Shown here: positions 1 through 10,165 of the stretch, piece by piece
Numbering within the stretch: position 1 is the first letter of the stretch
Layout of the letters: every line of letters starts with the position of its first letter
DNA from: Paraburkholderia unamae
GTDB lineage: Bacteria > Pseudomonadota > Gammaproteobacteria > Burkholderiales > Burkholderiaceae
Direction of reading: 5' to 3'
Length of the DNA stretch: 64,000 nucleotides
Assembly (NCBI RefSeq): GCF_003268775.1
Contig: NZ_QLSU01000001.1
Span: forward strand, 310,001-374,000
Notes under the pieces: model-generated
Database searches by the model: none
Told to the model about the DNA's origin: nothing
The model's input: the letters and a program-made list of their open reading frames with translations, nothing else
Made by a program: the position numbers and the translations under genes

Positions 1-616
1 CGTACGCGCCCATCACGAGCATGCCGTAGATGAAGGTGTTGACGATGGTCTTGCTGCACTCGGGATACTGGCGCGTGAGCACCATGATGTGAAAGCCGAT
101 CAGGAACGGATAGATCCAGTTCGCGAGGTCATACACGGCGGCGGCCGGACCGCTGCCCACCACGCCCACCGCGAACCCATAGCCGATGCCGAGCAGCGCG
201 AGCAGCAGCGGCAGGCCGCGCCGCTGGCCGAGGATCGTGTAGTAGCGCAGCAGCGAGATACCGCTGATCATCGTGACGGCGAGCGGCGCGACCTGAATCA
301 GGCTCGTGGGCGTGAAGCCGCCTTTGCCGTAGTCGGCCAGACGCCGGACTTCGGGGCTCAGGAACCACAGCCACCACATGTAGCCGATATAGCGCACCGG
401 GTTCACGAAGTAGAGCCAGAAGCCCACCGCGATGGCCAGCACGGGGAACGCGAGCGTAAGCACGGTGCCCTGATGCGCGCCGATCAGGAGCGCCGTGAAC
501 AGCCACAAGGCGAGCGGCGGCAGCGTGTCGCGGCCGAACAGGCCGCGCATGCCCCCGCGGCGGGCCGCCTTCGGGCTCGCGGGCTGCGCTGCGGGAATTG
601 CGGTCGAGACTTCCAT
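1..616 (-). CDS. bceI: BceI-like polysaccharide polymerase/membrane protein (partial, 3' end outside window)
   Basis: The frame is open from an ATG at 616 to the window edge, so only about the first 205 residues are visible. After a short polar N-terminus rich in Ala, Pro and Arg it shows repeated hydrophobic stretches (for example PPLALWLFTALLIG, then VLAIAVGFWLYFV), as expected for a multi-pass inner-membrane protein. The start lies 3 bp beyond the bceH stop, so it is translated with bceH. From synteny with the cepacian cluster it is the polymerase-like BceI, which would join repeat units on the periplasmic side. The identity rests on position and topology; no catalytic motif can be read here. 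Confidence 0.68.
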   Translation of the reverse strand, partial: MEVSTAIPAAQPASPKAARRGGMRGLFGRDTLPPLALWLFTALLIGAHQGTVLTLAFPVLAIAVGFWLYFVNPVRYIGYMWWLWFLSPEVRRLADYGKGGFTPTSLIQVAPLAVTMISGISLLRYYTILGQRRGLPLLLALLGIGYGFAVGVVGSGPAAAVYDLANWIYPFLIGFHIMVLTRQYPECSKTIVNTFIYGMLVMGAY

Positions 617-618
617 GA

Positions 619-1764
619 TTACATCCCGCGCGCGGCCACGCCCCGGCCTCGGGGTTCGCTCGCCAGCGCTTCGCCATTGAGCGCGTCGCGCTCGTGCAGC
701 ATCTCGCGCGTGAGTTGCGCATGCTGGCGCGCGAAGTGCTGCGTGGTGAGATCGCGCGTGCGCAACTGTTCGCAGGCTTCGCGGGCCTGGGCAAGCGCGC
801 GCGCCGGGTCGGCGACGAGCGCGTTCGCGGCGTCGCGCAACTGCTGCGCGTTGAACGGTTCAACGTAGGAGGCGGCGCTTTCGTCGAAGTAGTCTTCGAG
901 CGCGCCCACCTTCGTCGCGATCATCGGCTTGCCGAGGGCCGCGGCTTCCAGCATCACGGTGATGCCCGAAGCGTGCGTGTTGGGGCGCAGCGGCACCACG
1001 ATGATGTCCGCCCAGTCATACAGCGCATGCTGTTGCTGGATGCCGGAAACACGCACGATTTCCACGTTGTCCGCGCGCGCCGAAGCCGGCATGCGCCGCC
1101 GCGTGGCGATGCGCACCTGGTAGCGCGAATCGTTGCCAAGCGCGCTTACGAGCGTGGTCCAGTCGCGGTCGCGGTCGTTGCCGATCGCGGCCACGCGCAC
1201 CGGCGTATGCGGCTTCCACTCCGTGGGCGCACGCAATGGAAAATCGCTGGTGTTCAGCCCATAGAGCACGTGGCGCGCCGTACGGCCGAAATACTCGCCG
1301 CACAGCGCGGCATTCTCGCTTGCGAGCGTGGTGAGCAGATCGGCGCGTTTGAGCAGCCGCTTGTAGATCGCGCGGCGCAGCGCGCCATAGCCGGGCCAGC
1401 GGTCGAGCAGCCACACGCTCTGCGCGAGCAGCAGCGGGCGCGCGCCACCCTTCCTGGCATTCATCAGCAGCACGAGCGCGACGGCCAGGTGCTCCTGCTC
1501 GGTATGCGTCCAGATGACATCGGACTGCAAAATGGCGCGGCGATTGCGCCATGCGTGGATGAAATCGAAACCAAGCGCGGCTTTCAGCGCGCGGCGCGCG
1601 AAGCGCACCGGCGTGCTCTCGCTCGCATCGTGCGCGTAGTTGAGCGCGAATTCCGCGGATTCCGCGTGATGGTAGCCGTACAGGCTGCCGATATTCTCGC
1701 CTTTGCGATAGCGGCGCGGATCGGCGCCATAAAAAAGGTGGACGTGGACTTGCGTACCGCTCAT
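619..1764 (-). CDS. bceH: Glycosyltransferase, GT4-like (BceH)
   Basis: 381 aa. A C-terminal Rossmann half carries the GT-B pattern: a 'VRVAAIGNDRDRDW' strand, then 'DIIVVPLRPNTHASGITVMLEAAALGKPMIATKVGALEDYF', which is the EX7E-like nucleotide-sugar-binding region of GT4 enzymes (shown here as separate pieces of one stretch, residues about 250-295). It should add a sugar to the lipid-linked exopolysaccharide repeat unit on the cytoplasmic face of the membrane. It follows bceG by 34 bp and is followed at once by bceI. Family assignment is good; the donor sugar and the BceH name come from synteny. Confidence 0.8.
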   Translation of the reverse strand: MSGTQVHVHLFYGADPRRYRKGENIGSLYGYHHAESAEFALNYAHDASESTPVRFARRALKAALGFDFIHAWRNRRAILQSDVIWTHTEQEHLAVALVLLMNARKGGARPLLLAQSVWLLDRWPGYGALRRAIYKRLLKRADLLTTLASENAALCGEYFGRTARHVLYGLNTSDFPLRAPTEWKPHTPVRVAAIGNDRDRDWTTLVSALGNDSRYQVRIATRRRMPASARADNVEIVRVSGIQQQHALYDWADIIVVPLRPNTHASGITVMLEAAALGKPMIATKVGALEDYFDESAASYVEPFNAQQLRDAANALVADPARALAQAREACEQLRTRDLTTQHFARQHAQLTREMLHERDALNGEALASEPRGRGVAARGM

Positions 1765-1798
1765 TCAGGGTCCTCCGTGTAGTCGTTGGCCGCGCGGC

Positions 1799-2725
1799 TC
1801 AGGCGAGCGCGCGGCGCGCCTCTCGTGCACCGCCGCGCACCGCGCGCCAGCGGGCGAATGCCGCGGCCGCGGAGCCGCCGCGCAGGGCGCTCAGGCCCGT
1901 ATGGACGATGCCCGGATACACTCGCGTACCGACGAGCGCGTACCACCACCAGGCGGTTTCGCGGCGCAGCGGCGTGAGATGGCCGAGCAGGATCAGATGC
2001 AGGTTGTAGGCGGCGTTGCGGATCGAGGCAAGCGTCTGCGCGTTGCGCGGATCTTCGCCGGGGCGCGGCGCGGGAAAGTGATCCACGGCCACCAGCGGGT
2101 CGTACATGAGCTTCCAGCCCGAGCGCTTCACGCTCATGCTGAACGCCATGTCGTTATGCGTTTGCGCGCCGCTGCCGCGCAGGCGGCGGTCAAAGCGCAG
2201 GTCACCGATCGCGGCGCGGCGGTAGCTCATGTTCGCGCCCTTGAGCAGATCGACTTCGCGTGCGCCGCCCGCGCCCAGATGATGATTGCCGATGATGCGG
2301 CCCGAGCGTTGCAGCTTGCCGACGAGCGTGCGCTCGCCGTCGATCATCCGGCCGCCTTCGTGCACCCAGTCGCGGCCGCCGAGCGCGCCGAGCTTCGGGT
2401 CGACCTCGAAGGCCGCGCCGATGCGCGCGACCCAGTCGGCGCGCGGCGCGGCGTCGTCGTCGGTGATGGCGATCACGTCGCCCGTCGCGGCCTCGATGCC
2501 GCGATTGAGCGCGGCCACCTGCCCCGGCTCCTCCACGATCGCGAGGTCCACGCTGAGCACGCGGGGCGTGACGTGGTCGGCAAGGCACGCGTGCGTGGCT
2601 TCGTCGTCGGCGCGCGCCACCACCACGATCTGGTCGGGCGCGCGCTGCTGACGCAGCAGCGCCGACAGGCAGCGCGAGAGATCTTCAGGACGCCGATAGG
2701 TCGGCACGAGCACGGTCACTTTCAT
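1799..2725 (-). CDS. bceG: Glycosyltransferase family 2 (BceG)
   Basis: 308 aa. It opens with the GT-A signature MKVTVLVPTYRRPEDLSRCL and carries the metal/nucleotide-binding acidic motif ITDDDAAP near residue 90; an HNDMAFSMSVKRSGW stretch near residue 190 fits the catalytic-base region of GT2 enzymes. It should transfer a sugar during assembly of the exopolysaccharide repeat unit. It lies between bceF (58 bp upstream) and bceH in one transcript. The acceptor and donor cannot be read from sequence; the BceG name is by gene order. Confidence 0.82.
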   Translation of the reverse strand: MKVTVLVPTYRRPEDLSRCLSALLRQQRAPDQIVVVARADDEATHACLADHVTPRVLSVDLAIVEEPGQVAALNRGIEAATGDVIAITDDDAAPRADWVARIGAAFEVDPKLGALGGRDWVHEGGRMIDGERTLVGKLQRSGRIIGNHHLGAGGAREVDLLKGANMSYRRAAIGDLRFDRRLRGSGAQTHNDMAFSMSVKRSGWKLMYDPLVAVDHFPAPRPGEDPRNAQTLASIRNAAYNLHLILLGHLTPLRRETAWWWYALVGTRVYPGIVHTGLSALRGGSAAAAFARWRAVRGGAREARRALA

Positions 2726-2783
2726 CGCGTGTTCTCCTTGGCTGTGCGGGATGGATGCATGTGCGTCATATGCGTCAGGGGCC

Positions 2784-5027
2784 TCAGGTGCTCAGGTACT
2801 CGCGCACGTTCGCGTAGCCATAGCCGTAGCTGCCGCGCGTGCTCGGCGGCACGCCGTTGAACACGCCGCCCTGCACGCGCACGCCCGCGTTGCGCAACCG
2901 CTTGAGCGCGTCGGCAATCTCGCCTTCCGTGTGCAGACCCGAGCGCAGCACGAGGAAGGTCGAGCCCGCGTGACCGCCGATGATGGCGGCGTCGGTCACG
3001 GCCAGCACCGGCGGCGAGTCGATGAGCAGCACGTCGTAGCGGTTCGAAAGCCCTTCGAGGTACTGGCCGAGGCGCGGCGACATCAGCAGCTCGGACGGGT
3101 TGGGCGGACGGCGGCCGCACGAGATGAAGTGCAGGTTGTCCACTTCGGTCGCGCGAATGGCTTCGTCCAGCGAGATCTGCCCCGAGAGCAGCTCGGAGAA
3201 GCCGTTTTCCTGCGGGCCGCCCAGATGGCGTTCGAGCGCGCCGCGGCGCATGTCGCCGTCGATCATCAGCACGCGCTTGCCCGAATGCGCGAGCAGCACG
3301 GCGAGATTGGCGGTGAGAAAGCTCTTGCCGACACCGGGCACCGAACCCGTCAGCATGACTACGCGATTGCGCGCGTCCATCACGCTGAACTGAAGCGACG
3401 TGCGCAGGCTGCGCAGGCTTTCGACCGTGAGGTCCTTGGGACGCGCGTTGGCGAGCACTTCACGCAAACGCGTGCCGCCGCGCACCGGGCCGCGCTTTTC
3501 GAGCGCGGTCTGTTCCGCCGAAAGCGGCACGAGACCGTACACGGGAAGCTGGAACGAGCGCTCGATCTGGTCCGGATCGACGATGCCCTTGAACATGTTG
3601 CGGCGCATGAGCACGAAGCCCGTGCCGAGAATGATGCCGAGCAGCGAGGCGGCCGAGACGATCAGCAGCTTCTTCGGCTTCGAGGGCTTACCGGGGCGCA
3701 AGGCCGGGTCGACGATGTGCACGTTGCCGCCCGTGCCCACGCGCTGCACCGAAAGCTCCTGAATGCGGTTGAGCAGCAGCACGTAGATGTCTTCCGCCAC
3801 CTTCGCGTCGCGCTGCAACTGCACGGCCTTCACTTCGGTGGCCGGCAGGTCGCGGAACTTCGTGTCGTACTTCGCGCGCTCGCCTTGCAACTGGGCCAAC
3901 TGCTGGCGCGCCGCGATCAGCACCGGATGCTGGTCGCCAAAGCGCTGTTGCAGCGAGGCAATCTGCAACTGCAACGCCGAAATCTGCTGTTCGTACTGCA
4001 CGCTGCCGTCGAGATAGATCTTCGCTTCGTCGCTTGCGTTGATCGAGCCCGACTTGCTCTGGTAAGCCGTGAGCGCCGCTTCGGCGTTCTCGAGGTCGGA
4101 TTTCAGGCGCGGCTGTTCGCTGCGCAGGAAGTCGAGCATCTTGCTCGCATCGGCCTGCTTGGTCGCCACGTGTTCACGCAGGTACGACTGCGCCACCGCA
4201 TTCGCGACCATGGCCGCGTGCTCGGCGTCGTTGTCTTCGAGCGAGATGTCGATCACGCCCGTTTGCTTGCCCTGCTCCTGCACCTGAATGGCGTTCTGGA
4301 ATGCACTGATCGCGTCGAGGTCGTTCATGCGCACGACGGTGAAGCGCGTGCCGGGGCGCGCCGTGAGCTGGTTCACGAGCAGCTTCACGCCGCCGCCCTG
4401 CTCGACCTGGCCGACCGAGCCTTCGAGCACGCGCGCGCCGTCCGGCGTCGAGATCACGTAGCGGTTGTTATCGAGCGCGGTGAGCGTGAGCTTCTTGCCT
4501 TCCAGTTCGGGCGAGACTTCGATCGAGTCGAGTTTGATGACTTCGCCGCCCCACGCATAGTTGCTCAGCCAGTTGCTCAGGCCGAACCACGGGCGCGAGG
4601 GCGTGCCCGGCGTCGCAAGACGCGCGGAGAGGCTGCCGATCACGGGCAGCGTGACCGGCGAGACGACGGTGTTCAGCTTGAACTGCCGCACCACCGGCTC
4701 GACCACGCTGCGGCTCTTGATCATCTGGATCTCGGCGTCGGTGGGCAGGCTGCCCGTCGACGATCCGGAGCTGATGTTCGCGCCCGTTTGCGTTTGCGTG
4801 AGGGCCTGCGACGTGTAGTCGGAGGGCTCCACGCGCACCTGGGTGTCGGCCGTGTAAACCGGCTTGGCGATGAAGCAGTAAAACACGGCCATGGCGATCA
4901 CCGCCGCCGCGATCGCGATGAGCCAGCCGATGTCGTCGATGATGACGCGCAGCAACTGGCCGAGGACAACGTCCTCTTCCTCGGTGCGGGCCGCCGGGGC
5001 CGCCTGGCTATTGGCTTGTATGGTCAC
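2784..5027 (-). CDS. bceF: Polysaccharide co-polymerase / BY-type tyrosine autokinase BceF
   Basis: 747 aa. An N-terminal Wzz segment with a membrane helix (about residues 30-52) is followed by a large periplasmic, helix-rich region and a second helix (LLIVSAASLLGIILGTGF). The cytoplasmic kinase domain has Walker A GSVPGVGKS (about 561-569), Walker A' VLMIDGD and LLIDSPP. The protein ends in a short Tyr cluster (GSYGYGYANVREYLST), the usual autophosphorylation site of BY-kinases. It controls chain length and export together with BceE and is dephosphorylated by BceD. It sits 64 bp after bceE. The fused Wzc arrangement is standard for Proteobacteria; nothing is missing. Confidence 0.93.
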   Translation of the reverse strand: MTIQANSQAAPAARTEEEDVVLGQLLRVIIDDIGWLIAIAAAVIAMAVFYCFIAKPVYTADTQVRVEPSDYTSQALTQTQTGANISSGSSTGSLPTDAEIQMIKSRSVVEPVVRQFKLNTVVSPVTLPVIGSLSARLATPGTPSRPWFGLSNWLSNYAWGGEVIKLDSIEVSPELEGKKLTLTALDNNRYVISTPDGARVLEGSVGQVEQGGGVKLLVNQLTARPGTRFTVVRMNDLDAISAFQNAIQVQEQGKQTGVIDISLEDNDAEHAAMVANAVAQSYLREHVATKQADASKMLDFLRSEQPRLKSDLENAEAALTAYQSKSGSINASDEAKIYLDGSVQYEQQISALQLQIASLQQRFGDQHPVLIAARQQLAQLQGERAKYDTKFRDLPATEVKAVQLQRDAKVAEDIYVLLLNRIQELSVQRVGTGGNVHIVDPALRPGKPSKPKKLLIVSAASLLGIILGTGFVLMRRNMFKGIVDPDQIERSFQLPVYGLVPLSAEQTALEKRGPVRGGTRLREVLANARPKDLTVESLRSLRTSLQFSVMDARNRVVMLTGSVPGVGKSFLTANLAVLLAHSGKRVLMIDGDMRRGALERHLGGPQENGFSELLSGQISLDEAIRATEVDNLHFISCGRRPPNPSELLMSPRLGQYLEGLSNRYDVLLIDSPPVLAVTDAAIIGGHAGSTFLVLRSGLHTEGEIADALKRLRNAGVRVQGGVFNGVPPSTRGSYGYGYANVREYLST

Positions 5028-5090
5028 GATTCAATCCCGTTGTTTAGGTGTTGCTCCTGCGTCTTCTCTTGAGGCTGGTTCATCACGCAA

Positions 5091-6266
5091 TTACTTCGCG
5101 ATCTGCTTCAGATAGAAGACGGTCTGGATGGTCGGCAGCACCTGCTGCAACACACGGTTGAAGGTCGTCGAAGCGGCCGTGCCCACGTACACCACATCCA
5201 GCGGCTTGAGCTGGAATTGCGACGAAAGCATGATCGCGTCGGGCTTGGTCATGTCGAGCCGGTAAATCTCGGGCTGCGTCGGGTTGTCCTTCATGCCGCG
5301 CATCACGAAGATCTGGCGCGGGTTCGCGTCGGTGTCGAGAATGCCACCCGCCTGGGTGAGCGCATCGGCGATCGTGAGGTTGCCGCGAATGAGGTTGGTC
5401 TGCAACGGCGTCTTCACTTCACCCATCACGAATATTCTGCTATCCGAACGATCCGGAATATTGATGACGTCGCCGTCCTGAAGCAGCACGTTCTGGGTCG
5501 AGTCGCCGCCGTCGAGCATGCGGTTCGCGTCGAGCACATAGAGCTTGCCGCCGCGCGTGAGGCGCACGCGGTTGATGTCGGCGCTGTCGGTCGTGCCGCC
5601 CGAGCGCGTGATGGCGTCCACCAGCGTGAGCGGCACGTCGCTCATGGAAAGCGGACCCGGCGTCTTCACGTCGCCTGTGATCTGCACCTTCTGGCTGCGA
5701 TAGGCGAGCACGCGCACGTCCACCTGCGGGTTCTTCACGTACGGGCCGAGGCCGGCGGCGAGCTGGTCGCGGATCTGGCCGGGCGTCTTGCCCGCGGCCA
5801 TGATGCGGCCCACGAACGGGAAGAAGATCGTGCCGTCCTTGGCCACGGTCTGCCCGTACGGGTCGGCTTGCCCTGGCAGCGCATTGGTATAGGGCTGCGT
5901 GAGCGCCTGGCCCACCGTCTGCGTGGTGTTGCCGCCCGTGGAGAACGTCGAGCCCTGCGGCGTGGAAAGTTCCGGGTGGTCGAACACGGTCACGCCGAGA
6001 ATGTCCTGCGGCGCGATGTGATAGACGTAGTCGGCGCTGTTCGTGAACTTCGAGGGCGGCAGCGCCGCCTTCGGTGCGGCGGCTGCCGCCTGCGCCTGCT
6101 GCAACACGACTTGCTGGGTGATGAGCTCGACGTTGAATTGTTGCTGCGGCTGGTTGTTCGGCTGTTCTTTCAGGCTCGACGTGTCGAGATAGTTGCCGGG
6201 CGCCGTTGCGCACGCGGAAACGAAGGCGCTCAACGCGACCACCGCGGTCAGTTTCAGTTTATTCAT
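5091..6266 (-). CDS. bceE: Outer-membrane polysaccharide export lipoprotein BceE (Wza family)
   Basis: 391 aa from the ATG at 6266, which overlaps the bceD stop as ATGA and suggests translational coupling; in-frame ATGs at 6272 and 6287 are alternatives. The signal peptide ends in a lipobox (AFVSAC). A polysaccharide export domain follows (YHIAPQDILGVTVFDHPEL, then KDGTIFFPFVGRI), and then SLBB-type repeats (VQITGDVKTPGPLSM; RIFVMGEVKTPLQTNL). It should form the outer-membrane channel for the polymer, docking to BceF. Length and domain order match Wza/GumB-type proteins. Confidence 0.92.
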   Translation of the reverse strand: MNKLKLTAVVALSAFVSACATAPGNYLDTSSLKEQPNNQPQQQFNVELITQQVVLQQAQAAAAAPKAALPPSKFTNSADYVYHIAPQDILGVTVFDHPELSTPQGSTFSTGGNTTQTVGQALTQPYTNALPGQADPYGQTVAKDGTIFFPFVGRIMAAGKTPGQIRDQLAAGLGPYVKNPQVDVRVLAYRSQKVQITGDVKTPGPLSMSDVPLTLVDAITRSGGTTDSADINRVRLTRGGKLYVLDANRMLDGGDSTQNVLLQDGDVINIPDRSDSRIFVMGEVKTPLQTNLIRGNLTIADALTQAGGILDTDANPRQIFVMRGMKDNPTQPEIYRLDMTKPDAIMLSSQFQLKPLDVVYVGTAASTTFNRVLQQVLPTIQTVFYLKQIAK

Positions 6267-6712
6267 TGGCATATTCGGCTCAGCCATCCCTTAACCATAC
6301 GATCCATCAATTCGAGACTCTCGCGATACGCGGACTCATGGAGCCCATGCGGATCGGCGACATCAGAGTTCTCCCAGTTACCCAGCGCGTACACCTTGCC
6401 GCGCGCCGTCGGTTCAATGCGCTCGACGTCGGCGACCTGGCGGCGCTCGGTCACGAGCACGAGGTCGGCCGAGCGCACGAGGTGCTTCGTGAGGCGGCGC
6501 GACTGGTGCTTGCCCACCTCCAGGCCGCGCTCGGCCAACAGCCACTGCATCACGGGGTCCATGTCGTCGCCGTCACGCGCACGCAGGCCCGCCGATTGAA
6601 ACGCGCCCGCCCGCAAGCCTTTCTGTTCGCGCAGGCGGGCGCGAAAAAGCTGCTCCGCCGCTGGCGAGCGGCAGACGTTGGCGTGGCAGACGATGAGCAC
6701 GTCCTTGATCAT
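6263..6712 (-). CDS. bceD: Low-molecular-weight protein-tyrosine phosphatase BceD
   Basis: 149 aa. The start at 6712 gives MIKDVLIVCHANVCRSP, which holds the P-loop CX5R(S) (Cys9 to Arg15); longer upstream frames lack homology. The general-acid Asp lies in the SDVADPHG segment near residue 120. The enzyme removes phosphate from tyrosines of the BceF kinase, a pairing found in Wzb/Wzc systems. It overlaps bceE by 4 bp and is 64 bp downstream of bceC. Confidence 0.92.
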   Translation of the reverse strand: MIKDVLIVCHANVCRSPAAEQLFRARLREQKGLRAGAFQSAGLRARDGDDMDPVMQWLLAERGLEVGKHQSRRLTKHLVRSADLVLVTERRQVADVERIEPTARGKVYALGNWENSDVADPHGLHESAYRESLELMDRMVKGWLSRICQ

Positions 6713-6776
6713 GGTCGCGTGACTCCCTTCCTTTCCCTGAGCTGTACCTGGCGCGATGCGGGTGATCCCGGTGCGC

Positions 6777-8195
6777 TCAGGCCAGCGCCTGAGTCGTCGC
6801 GGCGCTTTCGGCGCGCGCGCGGCTTGCCTGCGTCGCGCTCGCCCGGCCCACGGCGTGGTATTCGATGCCGAGCTCCTGCAACGCGGGCGGGTCATAGAGG
6901 TTGCGGCCGTCGAACACGATAGGCATCTTCAGTTGCGCCTTGAGCGTTTCGAAGTCGGGTGCCTTGAACACCTTCCATTCGGTTGCGACCACAACGGCGT
7001 CGGCGCCGCTCGCTGCTTCCATTGCGTCGTTCACGTACGACAGCCGCGCTTGCTGTTGCGGCGCGTGCGCGAGGTCGAGCGCGAGAACACGTTGCGCCTC
7101 GGCGGTCGCAACCGGGTCGTAAGCCTTGACCGTGGCGCCGCGCGCGAGCAGTTCGGCGATGAGCGTGCGGCTCGGCGCCTCGCGCATGTCGTCGGTGTTC
7201 GGCTTGAACGCGAGACCCCAGACGCCGAACGTGCGGCCCGTGAGGTCGGAGCCGAAGCGCGTGACGATCTTCTGCGCGAGCACCTGCTTCTGCGCTTCAT
7301 TGACGGACTCCACGGCGCGCAGGATTTGCAGCGGTTCGCCGAAGTCCTCGGCGGTGCGCATGAGCGCCTTCACGTCTTTCGGGAAGCACGAGCCGCCATA
7401 GCCGCAGCCCGCGTAGAGGAAGTCGTAGCCGATGCGCGGGTCGGAGCCCACGCCGCGGCGCACCGCCTCGATGTCGGCGCCCACGCGGTCGGCGAGATTC
7501 GCGAGTTCGTTCATGAACGAAATGCGCGTGGCGAGCATGGCGTTGGCCGCGTACTTGGTGAACTCGGCCGAATGCACGTCCATGTAGAGCGTGCGTTCGT
7601 GATTGCGGTTGAACGGCGCATAGAGCCGCTTCATCACCTCTTTCGCGCGCTCGCCCGGCACGTCGTCGTTGCAGCCGAGCACGATGCGGTCGGGCCGAGC
7701 GAAGTCGTCCACCGCCGCGCCTTCCTTCAGGAACTCGGGGTTCGACACCACCGAAAACATGTGGGTCTCGCCGCGCTTGCGCAGTTCGGAAGCCATCGCG
7801 TCGTGCACGAGCGCGGCCGTGCCCACGGGCACCGTGGACTTGTCCACCACCACCTTGAAGCCCTTCATGTGGCGGCCGATGTTGCGCGCCGCCGCCAGCA
7901 CGTATTGCAGATCGGCGGATCCGTCTTCGTCGGGCGGCGTGCCCACGGCGATGAACTGCACGTCGCCGTGCGCGACCGCCGCTTCCACGTCGGTCGAGAA
8001 CGTGAGCCGGCGCGCACGCACGTTGCGCTCGATGATTTCCTTCAGGCCCGGCTCGTGAATCGGCACGATGCCCTGATTGAGCAGGTCGATCTTGCGCGCA
8101 TCGACGTCGAGGCAAAACACGTCGTTGCCAATGTCGGCAAGACACGCGCCCGTTACGAGACCCACATAACCGCTGCCAATGATCGTCAGATTCAT
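6777..8195 (-). CDS. bceC: UDP-glucose 6-dehydrogenase BceC
   Basis: 472 aa. It makes UDP-glucuronate from UDP-glucose with two NAD+, supplying the acidic sugar of the polymer. The N-terminal Rossmann motif is GSGYVGL (residues 7-13). The catalytic cysteine is Cys270 in GGSCFPKD. The C-terminal domain has the [16 protein letters not shown] motif. The ATG at 8195 is chosen because GAGGTG lies a few bases upstream and homology begins there. A Ser/Ala-rich tail ends the protein. It lies between bceB and bceD in the same orientation. Confidence 0.95.
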   Translation of the reverse strand: MNLTIIGSGYVGLVTGACLADIGNDVFCLDVDARKIDLLNQGIVPIHEPGLKEIIERNVRARRLTFSTDVEAAVAHGDVQFIAVGTPPDEDGSADLQYVLAAARNIGRHMKGFKVVVDKSTVPVGTAALVHDAMASELRKRGETHMFSVVSNPEFLKEGAAVDDFARPDRIVLGCNDDVPGERAKEVMKRLYAPFNRNHERTLYMDVHSAEFTKYAANAMLATRISFMNELANLADRVGADIEAVRRGVGSDPRIGYDFLYAGCGYGGSCFPKDVKALMRTAEDFGEPLQILRAVESVNEAQKQVLAQKIVTRFGSDLTGRTFGVWGLAFKPNTDDMREAPSRTLIAELLARGATVKAYDPVATAEAQRVLALDLAHAPQQQARLSYVNDAMEAASGADAVVVATEWKVFKAPDFETLKAQLKMPIVFDGRNLYDPPALQELGIEYHAVGRASATQASRARAESAATTQALA

Positions 8196-8281
8196 GCCCA
8201 CCTCAAAAGTGATTGGTTCTTCGTTCCATGCGAAGCGTGGCGCACGCAAGCCACATCGAAAGCGCGCGCGCTCGCTTCACC

Positions 8282-9661
8282 TCAATATGCGTTTTGTCCG
8301 GCGAAACCCTTCCACATGGTCATCGCCACGATGCGCAGGTCCAGCGCGAAGCTCCAGTGCTGCATGTAGTGCAGATCGAAACGCACGCGGTCGCGCATCT
8401 TTTCCACGCGATCGGTTTCGCCGCGAAAGCCGTTGACCTGGGCCCAGCCCGTGATGCCGGGCTTGATGCGATAGCGCGCCATGTAGCCGCGCACGAGATC
8501 CTTGTAGATGTCGTCGTGCGCGAGTGCGTGCGGACGCGGCCCCACCACCGACATCTCGCCCTTGAGCACGTTGATGAACTGCGGCAACTCGTCGAGGCTC
8601 GTGCGGCGCAGGAACGCGCCCACGCGCGTCACGCGCGGATCGTTGCGGCGCGCCTGCGTGATCTGCCCGGCCACTTCCGCGTGGACCTTCATCGAACGGA
8701 ACTTGTAGATCTCGAACTCGTTGCCATCCAGTCCCTTGCGGCGCTGCTTGAAGAACACCGGACCCTTCGACGTGAGCTTCACGGCGAGCGAAATGGCCGC
8801 CAGCAACGGCGCGAGTGCGACCAGCACGCCGCCCGCGAACACGATGTCGAACACGCGCTTGGGCAGCACGCTCAGGTCCGTGACCGGCGAGGCCGCGAGG
8901 TTGATCGCCGGCACGCCGAGCAGGTCGACCACGGGCTGGCTGAAGAACGACAGGCTGCGCACGTCCGGGATGAAGCGGATATTCACGAAGTCGTTGCGCA
9001 AGGCCGTGACGATGCGATGGATCGTGCGTTCCTTGGTGATCGGCAGGGCGAGCCACAGTTCGCGCACCTCCTTCTCGCGCACGAATTCGAGCATGGCTTG
9101 CAGGTTGCGCTCCACGGGCACGCCGTCGATCGCGGCCGCGCCGTCGGCGTCGCTGTCCTCGTCGAACACGAGCGCCGGGTGAAAGCCCGCCTCCGGATGG
9201 AAGCGCATGTGCTCGATGAGGAAGCGCCCGTAACGCGGGCCGCCCACCACGGCCACGGCCTTCTGGTTGTAGCCCTCGCGACGGATGCCACGCAGCACCA
9301 TGTGCACGAGCGCCTTCGAAACGATCAGCAGCGCGACCGAAGCGACGACCCAGTACGCGAGCCACAGGCGCGAGAGCGAATCGGCGCGGTGCACGCTGAA
9401 GCTGAGCAGGATGCCCGTGCCCTCCACCGCCAGCCAGGCGGCGCACACGCGCGCAAAGAGGCTGTAGAGCGACTTGCCGCGCCACGACTTGTAGATGCCG
9501 AACGCCGGGAACATCCAGATGGCGAGCACACAGTTGAACGCGAGCGCCACGCTTTCCGCGTCGGTGAGCGGCGAGAGCTGGCCGCGGTGCAAGGCGGCTG
9601 CGAGCAGCGCGCCGGCTGCGATGGCGGCAACGTCGAAGATTCTGGCTAGAACGCTGAGCAT
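8282..9661 (-). CDS. bceB: Undecaprenyl-phosphate glucose-1-phosphate transferase BceB
   Basis: 459 aa. The N-terminal half has several membrane helices and a CoA-binding-like domain typical of WbaP/WcaJ priming enzymes. The C-terminal sugar-transferase domain shows [16 protein letters not shown] (membrane hairpin), [16 protein letters not shown] and [12 protein letters not shown]. It starts repeat-unit synthesis by moving glucose-1-phosphate onto the lipid carrier. The ATG at 9661 is preferred over a GTG three codons upstream because GAGGTG lies 6 nt before it. It is the first gene of the leftward bce operon. Confidence 0.93.
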   Translation of the reverse strand: MLSVLARIFDVAAIAAGALLAAALHRGQLSPLTDAESVALAFNCVLAIWMFPAFGIYKSWRGKSLYSLFARVCAAWLAVEGTGILLSFSVHRADSLSRLWLAYWVVASVALLIVSKALVHMVLRGIRREGYNQKAVAVVGGPRYGRFLIEHMRFHPEAGFHPALVFDEDSDADGAAAIDGVPVERNLQAMLEFVREKEVRELWLALPITKERTIHRIVTALRNDFVNIRFIPDVRSLSFFSQPVVDLLGVPAINLAASPVTDLSVLPKRVFDIVFAGGVLVALAPLLAAISLAVKLTSKGPVFFKQRRKGLDGNEFEIYKFRSMKVHAEVAGQITQARRNDPRVTRVGAFLRRTSLDELPQFINVLKGEMSVVGPRPHALAHDDIYKDLVRGYMARYRIKPGITGWAQVNGFRGETDRVEKMRDRVRFDLHYMQHWSFALDLRIVAMTMWKGFAGQNAY

Positions 9662-10165
9662 GTCCGGCACCTCGGGTTAAAAAAAGAAACACGGCCACGC
9701 ACTGCAAGTCATGGCCGACTGCTTCGAAGTTTCTGGGAGAACGTCGCCGGGAATCGACTGCAATCGACTGGCGCCGCTAATTCTGATCCGAATAAACCCT
9801 AATAAAGCGCGATAAAAATTCCGGCCGCAAGACTCAAAAGTATCTCCAAATGTATCGCCCGTCCGAGGTCATTTTTGAGTGATTTTTTTCGGCAAAGATT
9901 GCCGGAATCGGCTCCTGCATTGGCTCACCGGCCCGCCAAATCCAGCAGATTTTTCCTGAACCGGCATCTCGATTCGGGTTCTGACTAGAATTTCAGCACC
10001 CTTCAGCCGGTATTTTTATTCGATTTTTTATCGAAATTCCTGCATGACGGAGCGATGATTTAAATTTAATCCGAATATTTTCCGTTTTCTTCTTTACGAC
10101 TCTATTTATGACGATTTTAAGCATGCTACAAATCTCAGCACCGATACCTTTTACAGGAGAGCGAA
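9662..10165. promoter_or_regulatory. Divergent bceB/bceA intergenic region, AT-rich
   Basis: 504 bp without a gene between two divergent operons, visibly richer in A and T than the flanks. It should hold the promoters of both bceA and bceBCDEFGHI. Visible symmetry: TTCGAT / ATCGAA around a T5 loop (10019-10035) and ACTCAAAA / TTTTGAGT arms (9832-9839 and 9873-9880). I cannot assign -35/-10 boxes with confidence. Confidence 0.55.

Noticed and set aside
2751..5072. Very long open frame on the plus strand opposite bceF (over 770 codons)
   Set aside because: It is antisense to a gene with clear motifs. GC-rich codon use makes long shadow frames; the product is His/Arg/Ala-rich without domains.
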